Positions 18,177 through 28,413 are shown, counted from the first letter of the stretch. The stretch is DNA of 64,000 nt from a bacterium (GCA_030430495.1 JAUIKM010000016.1:59359-123358); one strand, 5' to 3'. The notes: generated by a model not told the origin, from the letters alone. Made by a program: numbers and translations.

Positions 18177-18500
18177 TCAGCCCGCAACCAACTCAAAGTG
18201 CGGGAACACCTCCTGCGACTCCGGCAACTGTCTGAGCGCGCCGTAGTCGCACACTTCTTCAAAACGGCCCCATATCTCGCGAACAACCGCGTTGTTGTGC
18301 GCTTCGCCTACGACGTCGTCGGAAATCCACTCGAAGATTTCAATGAAGGAGCCGTCGGCCGAACACAGCACAAGCGGACGTCGGTCCGTAACCATGTTCT
18401 GACTTTGCAACACCGGGTAATGTTCATCTATCAATGCGCGTACCGCGTCTGATTTGCCCTCTTTCGGACGATACATTGCCATTACAATATTAGTCGCCAT
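18177..18500 (-). CDS. ABM/dimeric alpha-beta barrel domain protein
   Basis: A 107-residue cytoplasmic protein beginning MATNIVMAMYRPKEGKSDAV. The short ferredoxin-like fold (strand IVMAMYRPKEGK, helix AVRALIDEHYPVL, strand GSFIEIFEWISDD, helix AVVREIWGRFEEVCDYG) matches the antibiotic biosynthesis monooxygenase/dimeric alpha-beta barrel class, including the usual EWxSxDAxxxAHxxPxVxxxW pattern seen here as EWISDDVVGEAHNNAVVREIW. Such proteins degrade heme or oxidise aromatics, but many have no known substrate. No specific substrate can be claimed. The gene stands alone, 83 bases from the adenine deaminase gene on the same strand. Confidence 0.8.
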   Translation of the reverse strand: MATNIVMAMYRPKEGKSDAVRALIDEHYPVLQSQNMVTDRRPLVLCSADGSFIEIFEWISDDVVGEAHNNAVVREIWGRFEEVCDYGALRQLPESQEVFPHFELVAG

Positions 18501-18582
18501 GTCCTGTTCCTTGTTTCAGTTAAACACTGTAGCAAAAGATGATGAGTGGTTTGCGTTAACATTCACTGAACCGCGCCGGACC

Positions 18583-20244
18583 TTATCCTTCCTGTTGTAC
18601 AAACAAATCCGCAAATCCAAAGCTCGTGCTCGTAAACAGGCCCTTGTCGCTGAGTTTAAGCTCGGGAATGACAAGCAATGCCATAAACGACAAGGTCATG
18701 TAGGGAGCGCGCAATGTGCTGCCCAGCTCGTGCGCCTTGCGGTCCAGTCGTTCGTAGTCGCGCGCCACGTCGTCCGCCGTTCCGGCGCTCATCAGGCCGG
18801 CGACGGGCAAAGGAAGTACGTCGACATCGTCCCCGTCAACCAGTGAGAGGCCGCCCTGTGAATCCACCAGCGCGTTAACCGCCGCACAAATCTCCGCATC
18901 GGAAACGCCGACGGCAATAATGTTGTGCGAGTCATGCGCCACGCTTGAAGCTATCGCCCCGCGCGTTAAACCAATGTTGCGGATAAATGCGGTCGCAGGT
19001 GACGCCGAGCTGTAGCGATTGTGAACGACAAGTTTAAGTGTGTCCGTCGAAGGGTCGCCGGCGACGGCTCCGTCAACGACGGGCAAATCGGCTTCCAGCT
19101 CGCGCGTGATGAGCTGCCCGTCAAGCGCTTCAATTACACGCGTACGCGCGCCGGAGGCCGCGCCTTCACCTGCGATGCGCAGATCCGCAACGTCAATTTT
19201 TTCAGCCTCAAATTTGTTCGGGGTTGCAATGTTAACAGAGGCAATCAGGCAGCCGCCGTCGCGCGCAACACGAATGCCGTTGATCCACGTTTCACGAGCA
19301 CGAGGGGCGTCGACATCGTCAACGACGATAAAATCGGCGGGGTCGCCCGGGCGCAGGCAGCCGACGTCGAGTCCATAATGCTCAATCGGATTGAGTGAAG
19401 CCGCGCGCAGAACGTCGAAACGGTCGTAGCCTTCGCCGATGGCGCGGCGCACCACCTCATCGATGTGACCGCGGACCAGGTCGTTGGGATGTTTGTCGTC
19501 GCTGCACAAAAACACCATGTCCGGGTGAGAGCGCAGCAGTGGACTCAGCGCGGCGTAGTTGCGCGCCGCCGATCCTTCGCGGATCGCGATGCGCATGCCG
19601 TATTGCAGTTTGTCCAGCGCTTCCTCCAGTGTAAAACACTCGTGATCGGTCTGCGGGCCGGCCTCGATGTACCTGCGGGCCTCGTCCCCGCGCAGCCCCG
19701 GCGCATGACCGTCGATGCGCCGCCCAAGCTCGCGCGCGATGTTCAGCTTGGCGTGCACTTCCTCGTCGCCGAACAGGACGCCGGGATAGTTCATCATTTC
19801 GCTCAGGTACAGCAGGCCGTCTTCTTCAAACAGGCGGCGGACGTCTTCCGGCCCCAGGTGCGCGCCGGCGCTTTCGAACACGGTGGCCGGCACACAGCTG
19901 GGCGCGCCGAAGTAAATTTTCAGGGGGGTGCGCGCCGCATCGTCCATCATGTAGCGCACGCCCTCCAGTCCGAGCACGTTGGCTATTTCGTGCGGATCCG
20001 AGACCGTCGCCACGGTGCCATGCACCAGCGCCGCGCGGCCGAATTCCGACGGCACGAGCATCGAGGACTCGATGTGCACATGCGCATCGACAAAACCCGG
20101 CATGATGTAGCGGCGCGCCTGCACGCCGGCGTCTTCCGCCAGGCCGACAACCCGGCCGTCGCAGATTGAAACACGTCCCGCAAAGATTCGCCGATTGACC
20201 ACGTCGACGATCCGGCCCTCAACTTCAAACTCAGTGGCAAACAT
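18583..20244 (-). CDS. ade: Adenine deaminase
   Basis: A 553-residue amidohydrolase that converts adenine to hypoxanthine and ammonia in purine salvage. The metal site opens with MPGFVDAHVHIES at 48-60 (HxH). Further family motifs are FGAPSCVPATVFESAG, the LYLSEMMNYPGVL segment, GHAPGLRG, ECFTLEEALDKLQYGMRIAIREGSA, and LCSDDKHPNDLV, which carries the catalytic Asp pair. The C-terminal domain contains VAHDSHNIIAVG and ends GFADLFVQQEG. Length agrees with AdeC enzymes of Bacteroidota and Firmicutes. It is transcribed leftward on its own. GMP synthase further along (26.8 kb) is another purine gene but not linked. Confidence 0.95.
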   Translation of the reverse strand: MFATEFEVEGRIVDVVNRRIFAGRVSICDGRVVGLAEDAGVQARRYIMPGFVDAHVHIESSMLVPSEFGRAALVHGTVATVSDPHEIANVLGLEGVRYMMDDAARTPLKIYFGAPSCVPATVFESAGAHLGPEDVRRLFEEDGLLYLSEMMNYPGVLFGDEEVHAKLNIARELGRRIDGHAPGLRGDEARRYIEAGPQTDHECFTLEEALDKLQYGMRIAIREGSAARNYAALSPLLRSHPDMVFLCSDDKHPNDLVRGHIDEVVRRAIGEGYDRFDVLRAASLNPIEHYGLDVGCLRPGDPADFIVVDDVDAPRARETWINGIRVARDGGCLIASVNIATPNKFEAEKIDVADLRIAGEGAASGARTRVIEALDGQLITRELEADLPVVDGAVAGDPSTDTLKLVVHNRYSSASPATAFIRNIGLTRGAIASSVAHDSHNIIAVGVSDAEICAAVNALVDSQGGLSLVDGDDVDVLPLPVAGLMSAGTADDVARDYERLDRKAHELGSTLRAPYMTLSFMALLVIPELKLSDKGLFTSTSFGFADLFVQQEG

Positions 20245-20337
20245 AAAAGAACACGCTCCAACGGGGTGTTAATAAAATTCACAGCGTATCGAGGCTCCGC
20301 AAACCACGGCCTCCACGCCATGCATTTCAAAAAATAT

Positions 20338-20369
20338 TTTGGCGGTTATGCGCAAATGCCGTAGCTTTG
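20338..20369 (+). promoter_or_regulatory. Bacteroidota-type promoter of the tRNA pair
   Basis: TTTG at 20338-20341, a 20-base spacer and TAGCTTTG at 20362-20369, 30 bases before the tRNA-Val. This fits the Bacteroidota primary sigma-factor pattern of -33 TTTG and -7 TAnnTTTG, and supports the taxonomic reading. Confidence 0.65.
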
Positions 20370-20398
20370 TCGCCTTTCCGTAAAGGCCGTATGGGTAT

Positions 20399-20473
<75 letters not shown>

Positions 20474-20479
20474 CACGAC

Positions 20480-20563
20480 GCAGGAGTGGCGGAATTGGCA
20501 GACGCGCTGGACTCAAAATCCAGTGGGGTAAAACCCGTGCGGGTTCGACTCCCGCCTCCTGTA
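20480..20563 (+). tRNA. tRNA-Leu (anticodon CAA)
   Basis: 84 bases with a long variable arm, six bases after the tRNA-Val and surely on the same transcript. Acceptor stem GCAGGAG pairs with CTCCTGT (one G-T wobble). The anticodon arm is CTGGA-CTCAAAA-TCCAG, anticodon CAA reading TTG. T-loop GTTCGACTC. CCA is not encoded. Confidence 0.97.
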
Positions 20564-20643
20564 CTAAACGAAAATACACGCCGTACCGACAGCACAAAGA
20601 TGCCCGGGCGGCGTTTTTTCGTTTAAACACCACCGCACTCCCG

Positions 20644-22152
20644 TTAACGCGCCGTATTGACATTTGACAGCAAACCTTCGCTTTTGGCCACAAAGACCGA
20701 AGCCGACGCGTCACCCGTAACGTTAACAGTTGTGCGTATCATGTCCAGAATGCGATCCACGCCGAGAATCAGCGCTATACCCTCCGCCGGGATGCCCGCC
20801 TGCTGCAACACAACAATTAACATGACAATACCGACGCCGGGAATCGGTGCGGTACCGATCGACGCCAGCGTGGCCGTCAGAACAATTCCCAGCTGCGCAC
20901 CCAATGTTAAATCCACCTGAAACACCTGGGCGATAAACACCGCCGCCACGCCCTGATAGAGCGCCGTGCCGTCCATGTTAATCGTAGCGCCCAGCGGCAG
21001 GACAAATGACGACACCGATTTCGGCACGCCCATTTCGTCCGCGCATTCCATCGTCACCGGCAGCGTCGCGGCGCTGGAACTGGTGCTGAAAGCCACCAGC
21101 ATCGCCTTGCGTATGCCCCTGAAAAACTGCACAATGTTAATCCGTCCCGCAAGCGACAGAATTAACGGATACACCACAAAAGCGTGAATAAGCAGCGCGC
21201 CGACCACCGTCAAAACGTACCAGAGCAGCGTGTTCAGGATGCCGATACCAAAGTTGGAAATGGTCGCCGCCATCAGGGCAAAAACGCCGATGGGCGCAAT
21301 CAACATGATCACGTCCACCATTTTGATCGAGACGTCGCTGAGCCCTTCAAAAAACTTCAACAGGTGATGGCCTTTTTCACGCGGCAGCAGGCTGAGCATC
21401 ATGCCGAAAAAGACGGCAAAAAAGACGATGTGCAGCATCGAACCCTCGGCCATCGCGTCGAAGGGATTTGTCGGCACCAGACTCAGAATAAAGTCGAGCG
21501 GGTTGAGGTCCACCGCCACGCTCTGCAACTTGCCTTCGGCCGCCGCGCCAAAATCGGTCATCAGGCGGTCTTTCACCTCCGTCGGGATCGCGTTGCCCGG
21601 CTGCACCAGGTTGGCCGCCACCAGTCCGAGGCTGATGGCCAGGCTGGTTGTTACCAGATAAAATCCAATCGTTTTACCGCCCATGCGCGCCATGCGTCCA
21701 ACATCGCCCAGCGAAGCCGCTCCCACGATCAGCGAACCCAGCACCAGCGGAATGGCGACCATTTTCAGCAGGTTGAGGAAAAGCGTTCCCAGCGGATCGA
21801 TTGCCGTGGCCCAGGTGCCGTGTTTGCGGATGGAGCGAATCGCGCGGAAGGACAACTCACTGCCTTCGCCTTTATCCACATCCAAAACCACTTTTGCTCG
21901 TTGGCGAGATTTCAGTCCCGCGAAATAGTCGACAACCGCCGCGGCGTCCGGGCCTTCAATCAGTTTGACGTCGCTCATGCCTTGGGCGCCCATGTCCATC
22001 GCGATGCGCACCTGGCGCCATTCGGTGACTTCGGCCACGCCGTCGGCGTGCTCAATCTCCAGCAAAGAGTGGTCCACGGGCAGCAGCGCGCCAAATACGG
22101 CGCCGAGAAGCAGGGCGAGCAGAATCTGGTAGTGCAGCGGAAATCGTTTCAT
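20644..22152 (-). CDS. Dicarboxylate/amino acid:cation symporter (DAACS/SLC1 family)
   Basis: A 502-residue inner-membrane sodium- or proton-coupled transporter of the GltP/GltT family. The serine-rich re-entrant loop STSSSAATLPVTM, the NMDGTALYQG motif in helix 7, and the second re-entrant loop with VGIVMLIVVL and DRILDMIRTTVNVTGDA are all present. Relative to typical GltP (about 430 residues) there is an extra soluble stretch of some 80 residues between helices 1 and 2 (about residues 25-110, DHSLLEIEHADGVAEVTEWR and following), presumably periplasmic. Substrate is probably aspartate, glutamate or C4-dicarboxylate, which the motifs cannot decide. It is transcribed alone, leftward, facing the tRNA pair. 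Confidence 0.9.
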   Translation of the reverse strand: MKRFPLHYQILLALLLGAVFGALLPVDHSLLEIEHADGVAEVTEWRQVRIAMDMGAQGMSDVKLIEGPDAAAVVDYFAGLKSRQRAKVVLDVDKGEGSELSFRAIRSIRKHGTWATAIDPLGTLFLNLLKMVAIPLVLGSLIVGAASLGDVGRMARMGGKTIGFYLVTTSLAISLGLVAANLVQPGNAIPTEVKDRLMTDFGAAAEGKLQSVAVDLNPLDFILSLVPTNPFDAMAEGSMLHIVFFAVFFGMMLSLLPREKGHHLLKFFEGLSDVSIKMVDVIMLIAPIGVFALMAATISNFGIGILNTLLWYVLTVVGALLIHAFVVYPLILSLAGRINIVQFFRGIRKAMLVAFSTSSSAATLPVTMECADEMGVPKSVSSFVLPLGATINMDGTALYQGVAAVFIAQVFQVDLTLGAQLGIVLTATLASIGTAPIPGVGIVMLIVVLQQAGIPAEGIALILGVDRILDMIRTTVNVTGDASASVFVAKSEGLLSNVNTAR

Positions 22153-22392
22153 AGAAAGGATTGCAATTTTGTCGGGTTCGGAATGCCGCGCACGCGGCCG
22201 CGGGGAAGAAAATTTGTGCCGAGGCGGAGAGCGGCCGCGCAGCTAAAAGATACGATTAATTGCTTGCAGCCACACTTTAAGCACGCAGAGAGTCCGCTCA
22301 ATTTTTTCCTGTTGGGCGGATGAGACGGACGGCGTAGCATGATCGCAAATGAGCGGGAAACCGCACTCCAACGGACCACGAGGCAGACCTGC

Positions 22393-23940
22393 ATGTTTTC
22401 ACGACTTTCCTCCGCCGCCACCCTCGGCGTCAGCGCATTTCTGGTAACGATCGAGGCACACCTGGAAAACGGCTTGCCCGGATTTGCGGTTGTCGGACTG
22501 CCGGACTCGGCCGTGCGCGAGGCGCGCGAACGCGTGCCGGCCGCAATCAAAAACTCCAACTACAATTTTCCGCTGCGCAAAATCACGCTCAACCTGGCTC
22601 CGGCCGACGTGCGCAAGGAGGGCAGCGCATTCGACCTGCCGATAGCCGTGGGAATCCTCAGCGCAGCCGGCCAGGTAGAGAGCGCCGCGGCGAGTGCGAA
22701 GGACAACCTCTTTCTGGGCGAGCTGGCGCTGGACGGCTCCATCCGCCCGATTCGCGGCGCGCTGTCCATCGCGATGGAAGCGCGTCGCAACGGCATCAGG
22801 CGCATCTTCCTGCCCGCGGTCAACGCGCCTGAAGCCGCCATGCTGGAGGACGTCGAAATTTTTCCGCTGCTCAACCTGCGGCAGGCGGTGGAATTCCTCA
22901 ACGGCGCTGCGGACATCAAACCACTGCGCGTCGATGCGGCCGGGATATTCTCGAACCAAAAACCTTCGCCGTTCAATCTGCGCGACGTCAAGGGCCAGCA
23001 GGCCGTCAAACGCGCGCTGGAAGTTGCCGCGGCCGGCGGGCACAACCTGATCATGATCGGGCCGCCGGGCAGCGGTAAAACGATGCTGGCCAAACGCCTG
23101 CCGTCCGTCCTGCCGCCGCTCTCGCTGGAAGAAGCCATGGAGACGACGCGCATTCACTCCGCCGCGGGCATGCTGCCCGAACGCGACTCCCTCGTGGCGG
23201 TGCGGCCGTTCCGGTCGCCGCACCACACGATTTCCGATGCGGCGCTGGTGGGCGGCGGCGTGGGAAACGTGCGGCCCGGCGAGATCTCACTGGCGCACCA
23301 CGGCGTGCTCTTTCTGGACGAGCTGCCGGAATTTGCGCGCAATGTGCTGGAGGTGCTGCGCCAGCCGCTGGAAGACAAACAGATCTGTATTTCACGCACG
23401 CGCATGACCGTGGAATTTCCGTCCAACTTCATGCTGGTCTGCTCGATGAATCCCTGTCCCTGCGGCAATTTCGGCAGCGGCCGCCACGATTGCACCTGTT
23501 CGCAGCGCCAGATTCAGCGCTACATGAGCCGCATCTCCGGCCCCCTGCTGGACCGGATCGACATTCACATCAGCGTCAACTCCGTGCGTTATCAGGAGCT
23601 GAGCGCCCGGCACGCCGGCGAGGACTCGCGCGAGATCCGCAAACGCGTCGTGGCAGCCCGCCGGATTCAGACGGAGCGCTTTGCCGAACAGGTGCGGATG
23701 TACAAAAATGCGGACATGGACAGCGCGGCAATTCGCAGGTATTGTGCGCTCGACAATGAGAGTCAGGAGCTGTTAAAAATCGCCATGACGCGAATGGGAC
23801 TTTCCGCACGCGCTTTCGATCGCATCCTGAAAGTGGCGCGCAGTATTGCCGACCTTGCGGGCAGTGAGGCACTGGCTGTGGATCACGTTGCCGAAGCAAT
23901 TCAGTATCGCAGTCTTGATCGGCAATTCTGGAATGCCTGA
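22393..23940 (+). CDS. comM: YifB/ComM-type Mg-chelatase-like AAA+ ATPase
   Basis: A 515-residue cytoplasmic ATPase. ComM is a hexameric helicase that promotes branch migration during integration of transformed DNA. ATG at 22393 follows GAGG and gives the classic opening MFSRLSSAATLGVSAFLVTI; the frame runs 18 codons upstream without support. Order: Lon-protease-like N-domain with VVGLPDSAVREARERV and FDLPIAVGIL; Walker A GPPGSGKTMLAK near 228; the RPFRSPHHTISDAALVGGG segment; Walker B LFLDELPEF; CSMNPCPCG with the zinc-ribbon-like Cys cluster; and the C-terminal Mg-chelatase domain ending AEAIQYRSLDRQFW. It stands alone. Codon use prefers CTC/GTC before AAC, unlike most neighbours. Confidence 0.95.
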   Translation: MFSRLSSAATLGVSAFLVTIEAHLENGLPGFAVVGLPDSAVREARERVPAAIKNSNYNFPLRKITLNLAPADVRKEGSAFDLPIAVGILSAAGQVESAAASAKDNLFLGELALDGSIRPIRGALSIAMEARRNGIRRIFLPAVNAPEAAMLEDVEIFPLLNLRQAVEFLNGAADIKPLRVDAAGIFSNQKPSPFNLRDVKGQQAVKRALEVAAAGGHNLIMIGPPGSGKTMLAKRLPSVLPPLSLEEAMETTRIHSAAGMLPERDSLVAVRPFRSPHHTISDAALVGGGVGNVRPGEISLAHHGVLFLDELPEFARNVLEVLRQPLEDKQICISRTRMTVEFPSNFMLVCSMNPCPCGNFGSGRHDCTCSQRQIQRYMSRISGPLLDRIDIHISVNSVRYQELSARHAGEDSREIRKRVVAARRIQTERFAEQVRMYKNADMDSAAIRRYCALDNESQELLKIAMTRMGLSARAFDRILKVARSIADLAGSEALAVDHVAEAIQYRSLDRQFWNA

Positions 23941-24050
23941 GGCACAAAGCGATTTAGCTTGACTTCTGCTGCTATGAATTGTATTTTCGCGCGAAATTTA
24001 TTTGCGCATTCTACGCGCTGCCTGTTGACTCTCCGCAGAGGGTATTCCCG

Positions 24051-24284
24051 ATGATCTGGACACCTGAACTGGCGTCTTTTCTTGAAGATGCACCATGGCC
24101 CGCAACACGGGACGAGCTAATCGACTACTGTGAGCGGACCGGGGCGCCGATGCAGGTTCTCGAGAACCTGAACGAGCTGGAAGAAGAAGATGTTCTGTTT
24201 GAAGGCATCGAGGATATCTGGCCTGAATACATCAATCAGGACGACGACTTCTACTTCGATGAAGACGAAGACGAGTACTATTGA
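24051..24284 (+). CDS. DUF2795 acidic small protein
   Basis: A 77-residue acidic protein. ATG at 24051 follows AGAGGG and gives MIWTPELASFLEDAPWPATR, the typical DUF2795 start; earlier in-frame ATG codons lack support. The middle YCERTGAPMQVLENLNELEE matches the family, and the C-terminus is a run of Asp, Glu and Tyr. DUF2795 proteins are small, widespread in Bacteroidota and related groups, and without an assigned biochemical role. A hairpin terminator follows the gene. It is the only gene between comM and the Omp85 gene. Confidence 0.85.
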   Translation: MIWTPELASFLEDAPWPATRDELIDYCERTGAPMQVLENLNELEEEDVLFEGIEDIWPEYINQDDDFYFDEDEDEYY

Positions 24285-24330
24285 TCCGCCGCTTCCACAA
24301 TTGTTTCTTCGGCCGTTGTACAATTTTCCG

Positions 24331-24367
24331 AGCCTGACTTCGCACGTGAAGATCAGGCTTTCGTTTT
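24331..24367 (+). terminator. Rho-independent terminator after the DUF2795 gene
   Basis: AGCCTGA (24331-24337) pairs with TCAGGCT (24353-24359); CTTC and GAAG extend the stem inside. TTCGTTTT follows. It separates the DUF2795 gene from the Omp85 gene 20 bases further on. Confidence 0.8.
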
Positions 24368-24387
24368 CACGTTGATTTTAACGCGAT

Positions 24388-26658
24388 ATGTACACGGCAC
24401 CGGTTTCGGCTCTGTTTAACGTCCTTATGGGCGGGTTGCTTCTGTTCGCAGTTGCCTCCAGCGAGCTTGCCGCACAAAACGAAACCGGAGACCGTCGGCC
24501 GGATGTCGAGGGAACAATCGGCACGGAAATCCACGAAATCCGCATCGACTCCAACACCGTCTTCGACGATGAAATTCTCCTTGGCCTGCTTTCTTCACGC
24601 GCCACGACGCTCGGCCCTTTTGACAAATCTCTTGACTTCCATGCCAGGCACCTGCTGAAGCATCCCTATTCCGGCGAAGGCCTCAAACACCTCTTCCGCA
24701 AGTTCAGCAAATACATAGACCAGTTCAGGCAGTACTTTGACCGCATCGTGGTCGAGGCGGATGTCGAAGATATTATCAGGCTCTACGACGTCAACGGCTA
24801 TCACAACACGCGCGCGCGCGCCTTCATCGAATACGACCCCTCAGGCAGACACAACACCCTCGTTTTTGAAGTGCACGAAAACGCGCCCGCACGGCTCGAC
24901 ACGGTCGTCTGGCTCGGGCTGAACGATCTGCCGGAGGATGTGAGCCGCCGCATTGAAAACGCCAAAACCGACAGTCTGCGCGGCGTCCTGCGCTCGTCGA
25001 TCCTAACCAGCGAAAGCGACCGCGTTTTGAAGGTGCTGCGCAACAACGGGTACTTTTTCGCCGAACGGCGGCGACCGGTTGTCTCGTTCGACGAGCAGGC
25101 CAACAGCGACAGCATTACCATCAAGTTCATTACGGGGCCGCGTGTTCGCGTCGGCAGAATCAGTTTTATCGACAGCACCCGCGGCCAGCGCGGCGTCTCG
25201 CAAAGTACGCGCCGCCGTCAGCTGGAATTCAAAGAGGGCGATTGGTACAGCGCCGAAAACGTTGATGTCTCCGTCCAGAACATCTACGACCTCGGCACCT
25301 ATGAACGCGTGTCGATCGACACCGTGGCAATGGACCTGCCGGACTCGACGATAGATTTGCAGGTTTTCACGGTGACGCGCGACCTGGGTGAGTACGGCGC
25401 AACGATCATCTTTGACAAAGGCTTCAACGAGGACTACTGGAATCTCGGCGCGGAGGCGAATGTGCTGTATCGCAATCTGGCGGGCGGCGCTCAGACCATC
25501 AGACTGTTCGGTCGCGTGTCGATCGTCGACTTCACCGGCTGGATTACCGACGGTTTTACCACGGTCGCCACGGAATGGCAGACCGGCCTCGAATTTGAAC
25601 AGCCCTACCTGACCAGCGTCTTTAACCGGCCCGTCGACGGCGGCATGCGTTTCCAATACCTGCGCCGGACGGTGCCGATTGACAAATTCGACCTGACGCT
25701 GCAAACGATCGAGCTGCCGGTGCAGTTCGGGCTGCGTTTTCACCGCTACAATTTCATCCAAAAACTGGGCCTGACGATCGGATACGTGTACGAGCGCCCG
25801 ATCAACCTGGCGGACGACCGCGCCAACTTCCTGGATGCCGGCGCCGACGTTGAGGCGGTGGATAAAATCCTCTATCAGTACGAGCTGCTGGAGCAAAACC
25901 AGGCTGCCGGCTTTACGGCTGTCACAACGGAATTTTCCCTGTTCGGCGATGCGCGCAATCACCCCTTTTCACCGACGAAGGGTTACCTGATGACGGCGGG
26001 CGGCAAATTTGGCGTGATGCCGAAAAATTCCTTCATGCTCAAGATGGATTTCAACTTGCTGGCCTATCGCGCGCTGACCGCCAGCGGCACGTCCGCTTTC
26101 AAACTGCGCATGGGTCACATCTTCTGGGCCAATAAGGACAACGGCGGACCGATTCCGGCCAACGACATGTACTTTGCCGGCGGTTCCAGCAGCATCCGCG
26201 CCTGGAACGCCCGCGAACTGCGCACCGAGCCTGTCAACACCGACTTTTCCAGCGATCGCGATATTCGCGAGGCCGCTATGCAGACGGGTAGCGGCTCCCT
26301 GCTTGAGCTGAGCCTGGAGTGGCGGCAGCGGCTGACCAGCCGCACCAAGGCGCACAGCGAGTGGGATGAAATTCTGCTGGCTCTCGGCGTCGTCGGTTTC
26401 ATCGATGCGGGCAATACGGACAACAGCCTCCTGCAGAAAGCCGAAGGATACACCAACGATCCCATCGAAGCATTCGGCAATATCTTCAGCGAAATGGCTG
26501 TAGGCGTCGGCGTCGGCCTGCGCTATGACCTTCCCTTCGGTCCATTCCGCTTTGATCTGGCCACGCGCATGCACGATCCGATGCGCACAAACGACGCCTG
26601 GATCTGGGATCGCCCCCTGCGATTCTACTGGCGGGTCGGCATCGGTCACGCATTCTGA
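24388..26658 (+). CDS. Omp85-family outer-membrane protein (BamA/TamA-like)
   Basis: A 756-residue outer-membrane protein with a signal peptide (MYTAPVSALFNVLMGGLLLF, cleaved around LAAQ). Residues about 45-340 contain POTRA-like repeats, for example IHEIRIDSNTVFDDEILLGL, LDTVVWLGLNDLPEDVSRRI and RVGRISFIDSTRGQRGV. The rest is a D15/Omp85 barrel with FGRVSIVDFTGWITDGFTT-like strands, the RFQYLRRTV segment and the conserved GGSSSIRAWNARELR, whose Arg sits in loop 6 of the family. The C-terminus PLRFYWRVGIGHAF is a proper last strand. It probably assembles or translocates outer-membrane proteins. With three or so POTRA domains it could be TamA-like rather than the essential BamA. Confidence 0.85.
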   Translation: MYTAPVSALFNVLMGGLLLFAVASSELAAQNETGDRRPDVEGTIGTEIHEIRIDSNTVFDDEILLGLLSSRATTLGPFDKSLDFHARHLLKHPYSGEGLKHLFRKFSKYIDQFRQYFDRIVVEADVEDIIRLYDVNGYHNTRARAFIEYDPSGRHNTLVFEVHENAPARLDTVVWLGLNDLPEDVSRRIENAKTDSLRGVLRSSILTSESDRVLKVLRNNGYFFAERRRPVVSFDEQANSDSITIKFITGPRVRVGRISFIDSTRGQRGVSQSTRRRQLEFKEGDWYSAENVDVSVQNIYDLGTYERVSIDTVAMDLPDSTIDLQVFTVTRDLGEYGATIIFDKGFNEDYWNLGAEANVLYRNLAGGAQTIRLFGRVSIVDFTGWITDGFTTVATEWQTGLEFEQPYLTSVFNRPVDGGMRFQYLRRTVPIDKFDLTLQTIELPVQFGLRFHRYNFIQKLGLTIGYVYERPINLADDRANFLDAGADVEAVDKILYQYELLEQNQAAGFTAVTTEFSLFGDARNHPFSPTKGYLMTAGGKFGVMPKNSFMLKMDFNLLAYRALTASGTSAFKLRMGHIFWANKDNGGPIPANDMYFAGGSSSIRAWNARELRTEPVNTDFSSDRDIREAAMQTGSGSLLELSLEWRQRLTSRTKAHSEWDEILLALGVVGFIDAGNTDNSLLQKAEGYTNDPIEAFGNIFSEMAVGVGVGLRYDLPFGPFRFDLATRMHDPMRTNDAWIWDRPLRFYWRVGIGHAF

Positions 26659-26826
26659 TGCACGCCCACGGCGCTGTTAAACGCGCGAATCCGGCTCCCG
26701 CGGTCGCATCCGTGTAATATTGACGCCCTTCGTGCGTCGGCCTCTTTTTGTTTATCGTTGAGTGTGCCGCCGGGAACGACGCACAACGCGCTCCGCCTCC
26801 CCGCACAGTGTTAAACAGGTAAAACA

Positions 26827-28368
26827 ATGAATATCGCCGAACGCATTCTGATCCTCGATTTCGGTTCGCAATACACACAGCTCATCGCACGCAAGGTGCG
26901 CGAGTGCGGCGTGTTTGCGGAGATTCATCCGTTTAACATCAGTGCCGGGGAAATCCGCGGCCTTGCGCCGAAAGGCATTATCCTGTCCGGCGGCCCGCGC
27001 AGCGTCTACAGCGAAGAAGCGCCGCATCCGACAATGGACATTTTTGACATGGGTGTTCCGGTGCTCGGCATCTGTTACGGCCTGCAACTGATAGCGCAAC
27101 ACTTCGGCGGCAAGGTCGACCCCGCGGCTAAACGCGAGTTCGGCCGAGCGCACATCACCGTACACGGCGATCAGGATCTGCTGGCCAACGTTCCGGTCGG
27201 TTCGCAGGTGTGGATGAGCCACGGTGATTCACTCACCAACATGCCGGAGGGATTTGAGGTAATTGCCCATACGGAAAATGCCCCGATCTGCGCCGTGCGC
27301 AAACAGGACGCCCCCGTCTACGGCGTGCAATTCCACCCGGAAGTTCACCACAGCGAACACGGCAAACAGCTGCTGCACAACTTTTTGTTTAACATCTGCA
27401 AATGCGACGGCGGTTGGAATCCGGAAACCTTCATTGAATCCGCCACCAGAGAAATCCGCGCACGCGTCGGCGATGAAGGCGTGATCTGCGCCCTGAGCGG
27501 CGGCGTCGATTCCACCGTGGCCGCAGTCCTCTTGCATCACGCTCTCGGCGATCAGGTGCACTGCATTCACATCGACAACGGCCTGATGCGCAAGGATGAA
27601 AGCCGCGGCGTCATCGAACTCTTCCGCGAACACTTTAACATGTCCATCGACTTTGTCGATGCATCCGACCTCTTCCTCGAACGCCTTGCCGGCGTCAGCG
27701 ACCCGGAGAAAAAACGCAAAATTATCGGCAACGCGTTTATCGATATTTTCGATAAGGAAGCGCGCAAGTTTAACGACGCCAAATGGCTGGCGCAGGGCAC
27801 GCTCTATCCGGACGTGATCGAGTCCGTGTCCTTCAAAGGACCGTCCGTGACGATCAAAACACACCATAATGTCGGCGGACTGCCGGAGCGCATGAACCTT
27901 AAACTCGTCGAACCCTTCCGCGAGTTGTTTAAGGACGAAGTACGGGCGGTCGGCAGCGCGCTCGACATCCCGGCCGAATTCATTGAACGCCACCCCTTCC
28001 CCGGCCCCGGCCTGGCAATCCGCGTTCCGGGCGAAGTGACGCGCGAACGCCTCGACATCCTGCGCGAAGCTGATGAAATCTATCTGGATGAGATTCGCAA
28101 GGCGGGGCTGTACAACGATATCTGGCAGGCTTTTGCAGTGCTGCTCCCCGTCCAGACCGTCGGCGTCATGGGCGACGAACGCACCTACGAACACGTCTGC
28201 GGCCTGCGTGCGGTAACCAGTACGGACGGCATGACCGCGGACTGGTTCCACATGCCTTACGACGTGCTGGCGCGTATGTCCAACCGGATTATAAATGAAG
28301 TGCGCGGCATCAATCGCGTAGTCTACGATATTTCCAGCAAACCGCCGGCCACAATTGAGTGGGAATAA
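26827..28368 (+). CDS. guaA: GMP synthase (glutamine-hydrolysing)
   Basis: A 513-residue enzyme that aminates XMP to GMP with glutamine and ATP. The N-terminal class I amidotransferase has [16 protein letters not shown], the nucleophile Cys in GICYGLQL at 81-88 (C83) and the His-Glu pair in [11 protein letters not shown] near 168. The ATP pyrophosphatase domain opens with the P-loop [11 protein letters not shown] near 226. The C-terminal dimerisation domain ends KPPATIEWE, the invariant tail of GuaA. Length is typical (510-525). It stands alone between the Omp85 gene and a converging secreted protein gene. TTAA-containing codon pairs are frequent here, unlike the two preceding genes. Confidence 0.98.
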   Translation: MNIAERILILDFGSQYTQLIARKVRECGVFAEIHPFNISAGEIRGLAPKGIILSGGPRSVYSEEAPHPTMDIFDMGVPVLGICYGLQLIAQHFGGKVDPAAKREFGRAHITVHGDQDLLANVPVGSQVWMSHGDSLTNMPEGFEVIAHTENAPICAVRKQDAPVYGVQFHPEVHHSEHGKQLLHNFLFNICKCDGGWNPETFIESATREIRARVGDEGVICALSGGVDSTVAAVLLHHALGDQVHCIHIDNGLMRKDESRGVIELFREHFNMSIDFVDASDLFLERLAGVSDPEKKRKIIGNAFIDIFDKEARKFNDAKWLAQGTLYPDVIESVSFKGPSVTIKTHHNVGGLPERMNLKLVEPFRELFKDEVRAVGSALDIPAEFIERHPFPGPGLAIRVPGEVTRERLDILREADEIYLDEIRKAGLYNDIWQAFAVLLPVQTVGVMGDERTYEHVCGLRAVTSTDGMTADWFHMPYDVLARMSNRIINEVRGINRVVYDISSKPPATIEWE

Positions 28369-28413
28369 ACACTCACAACGTTTTCAACCTCAATAGTTGG
28401 ATTGCGCGTTGGG

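Noticed and set aside
21184..22323. 379-codon open frame opposite the symporter
   Set aside because: Antisense shadow of a clear transporter gene; composition is His/Arg/Gln-rich as typical of such shadows.
26659..26826. Guanine or other purine riboswitch before guaA
   Set aside because: No conserved purine-aptamer stems or loop motifs could be found in the short leader.
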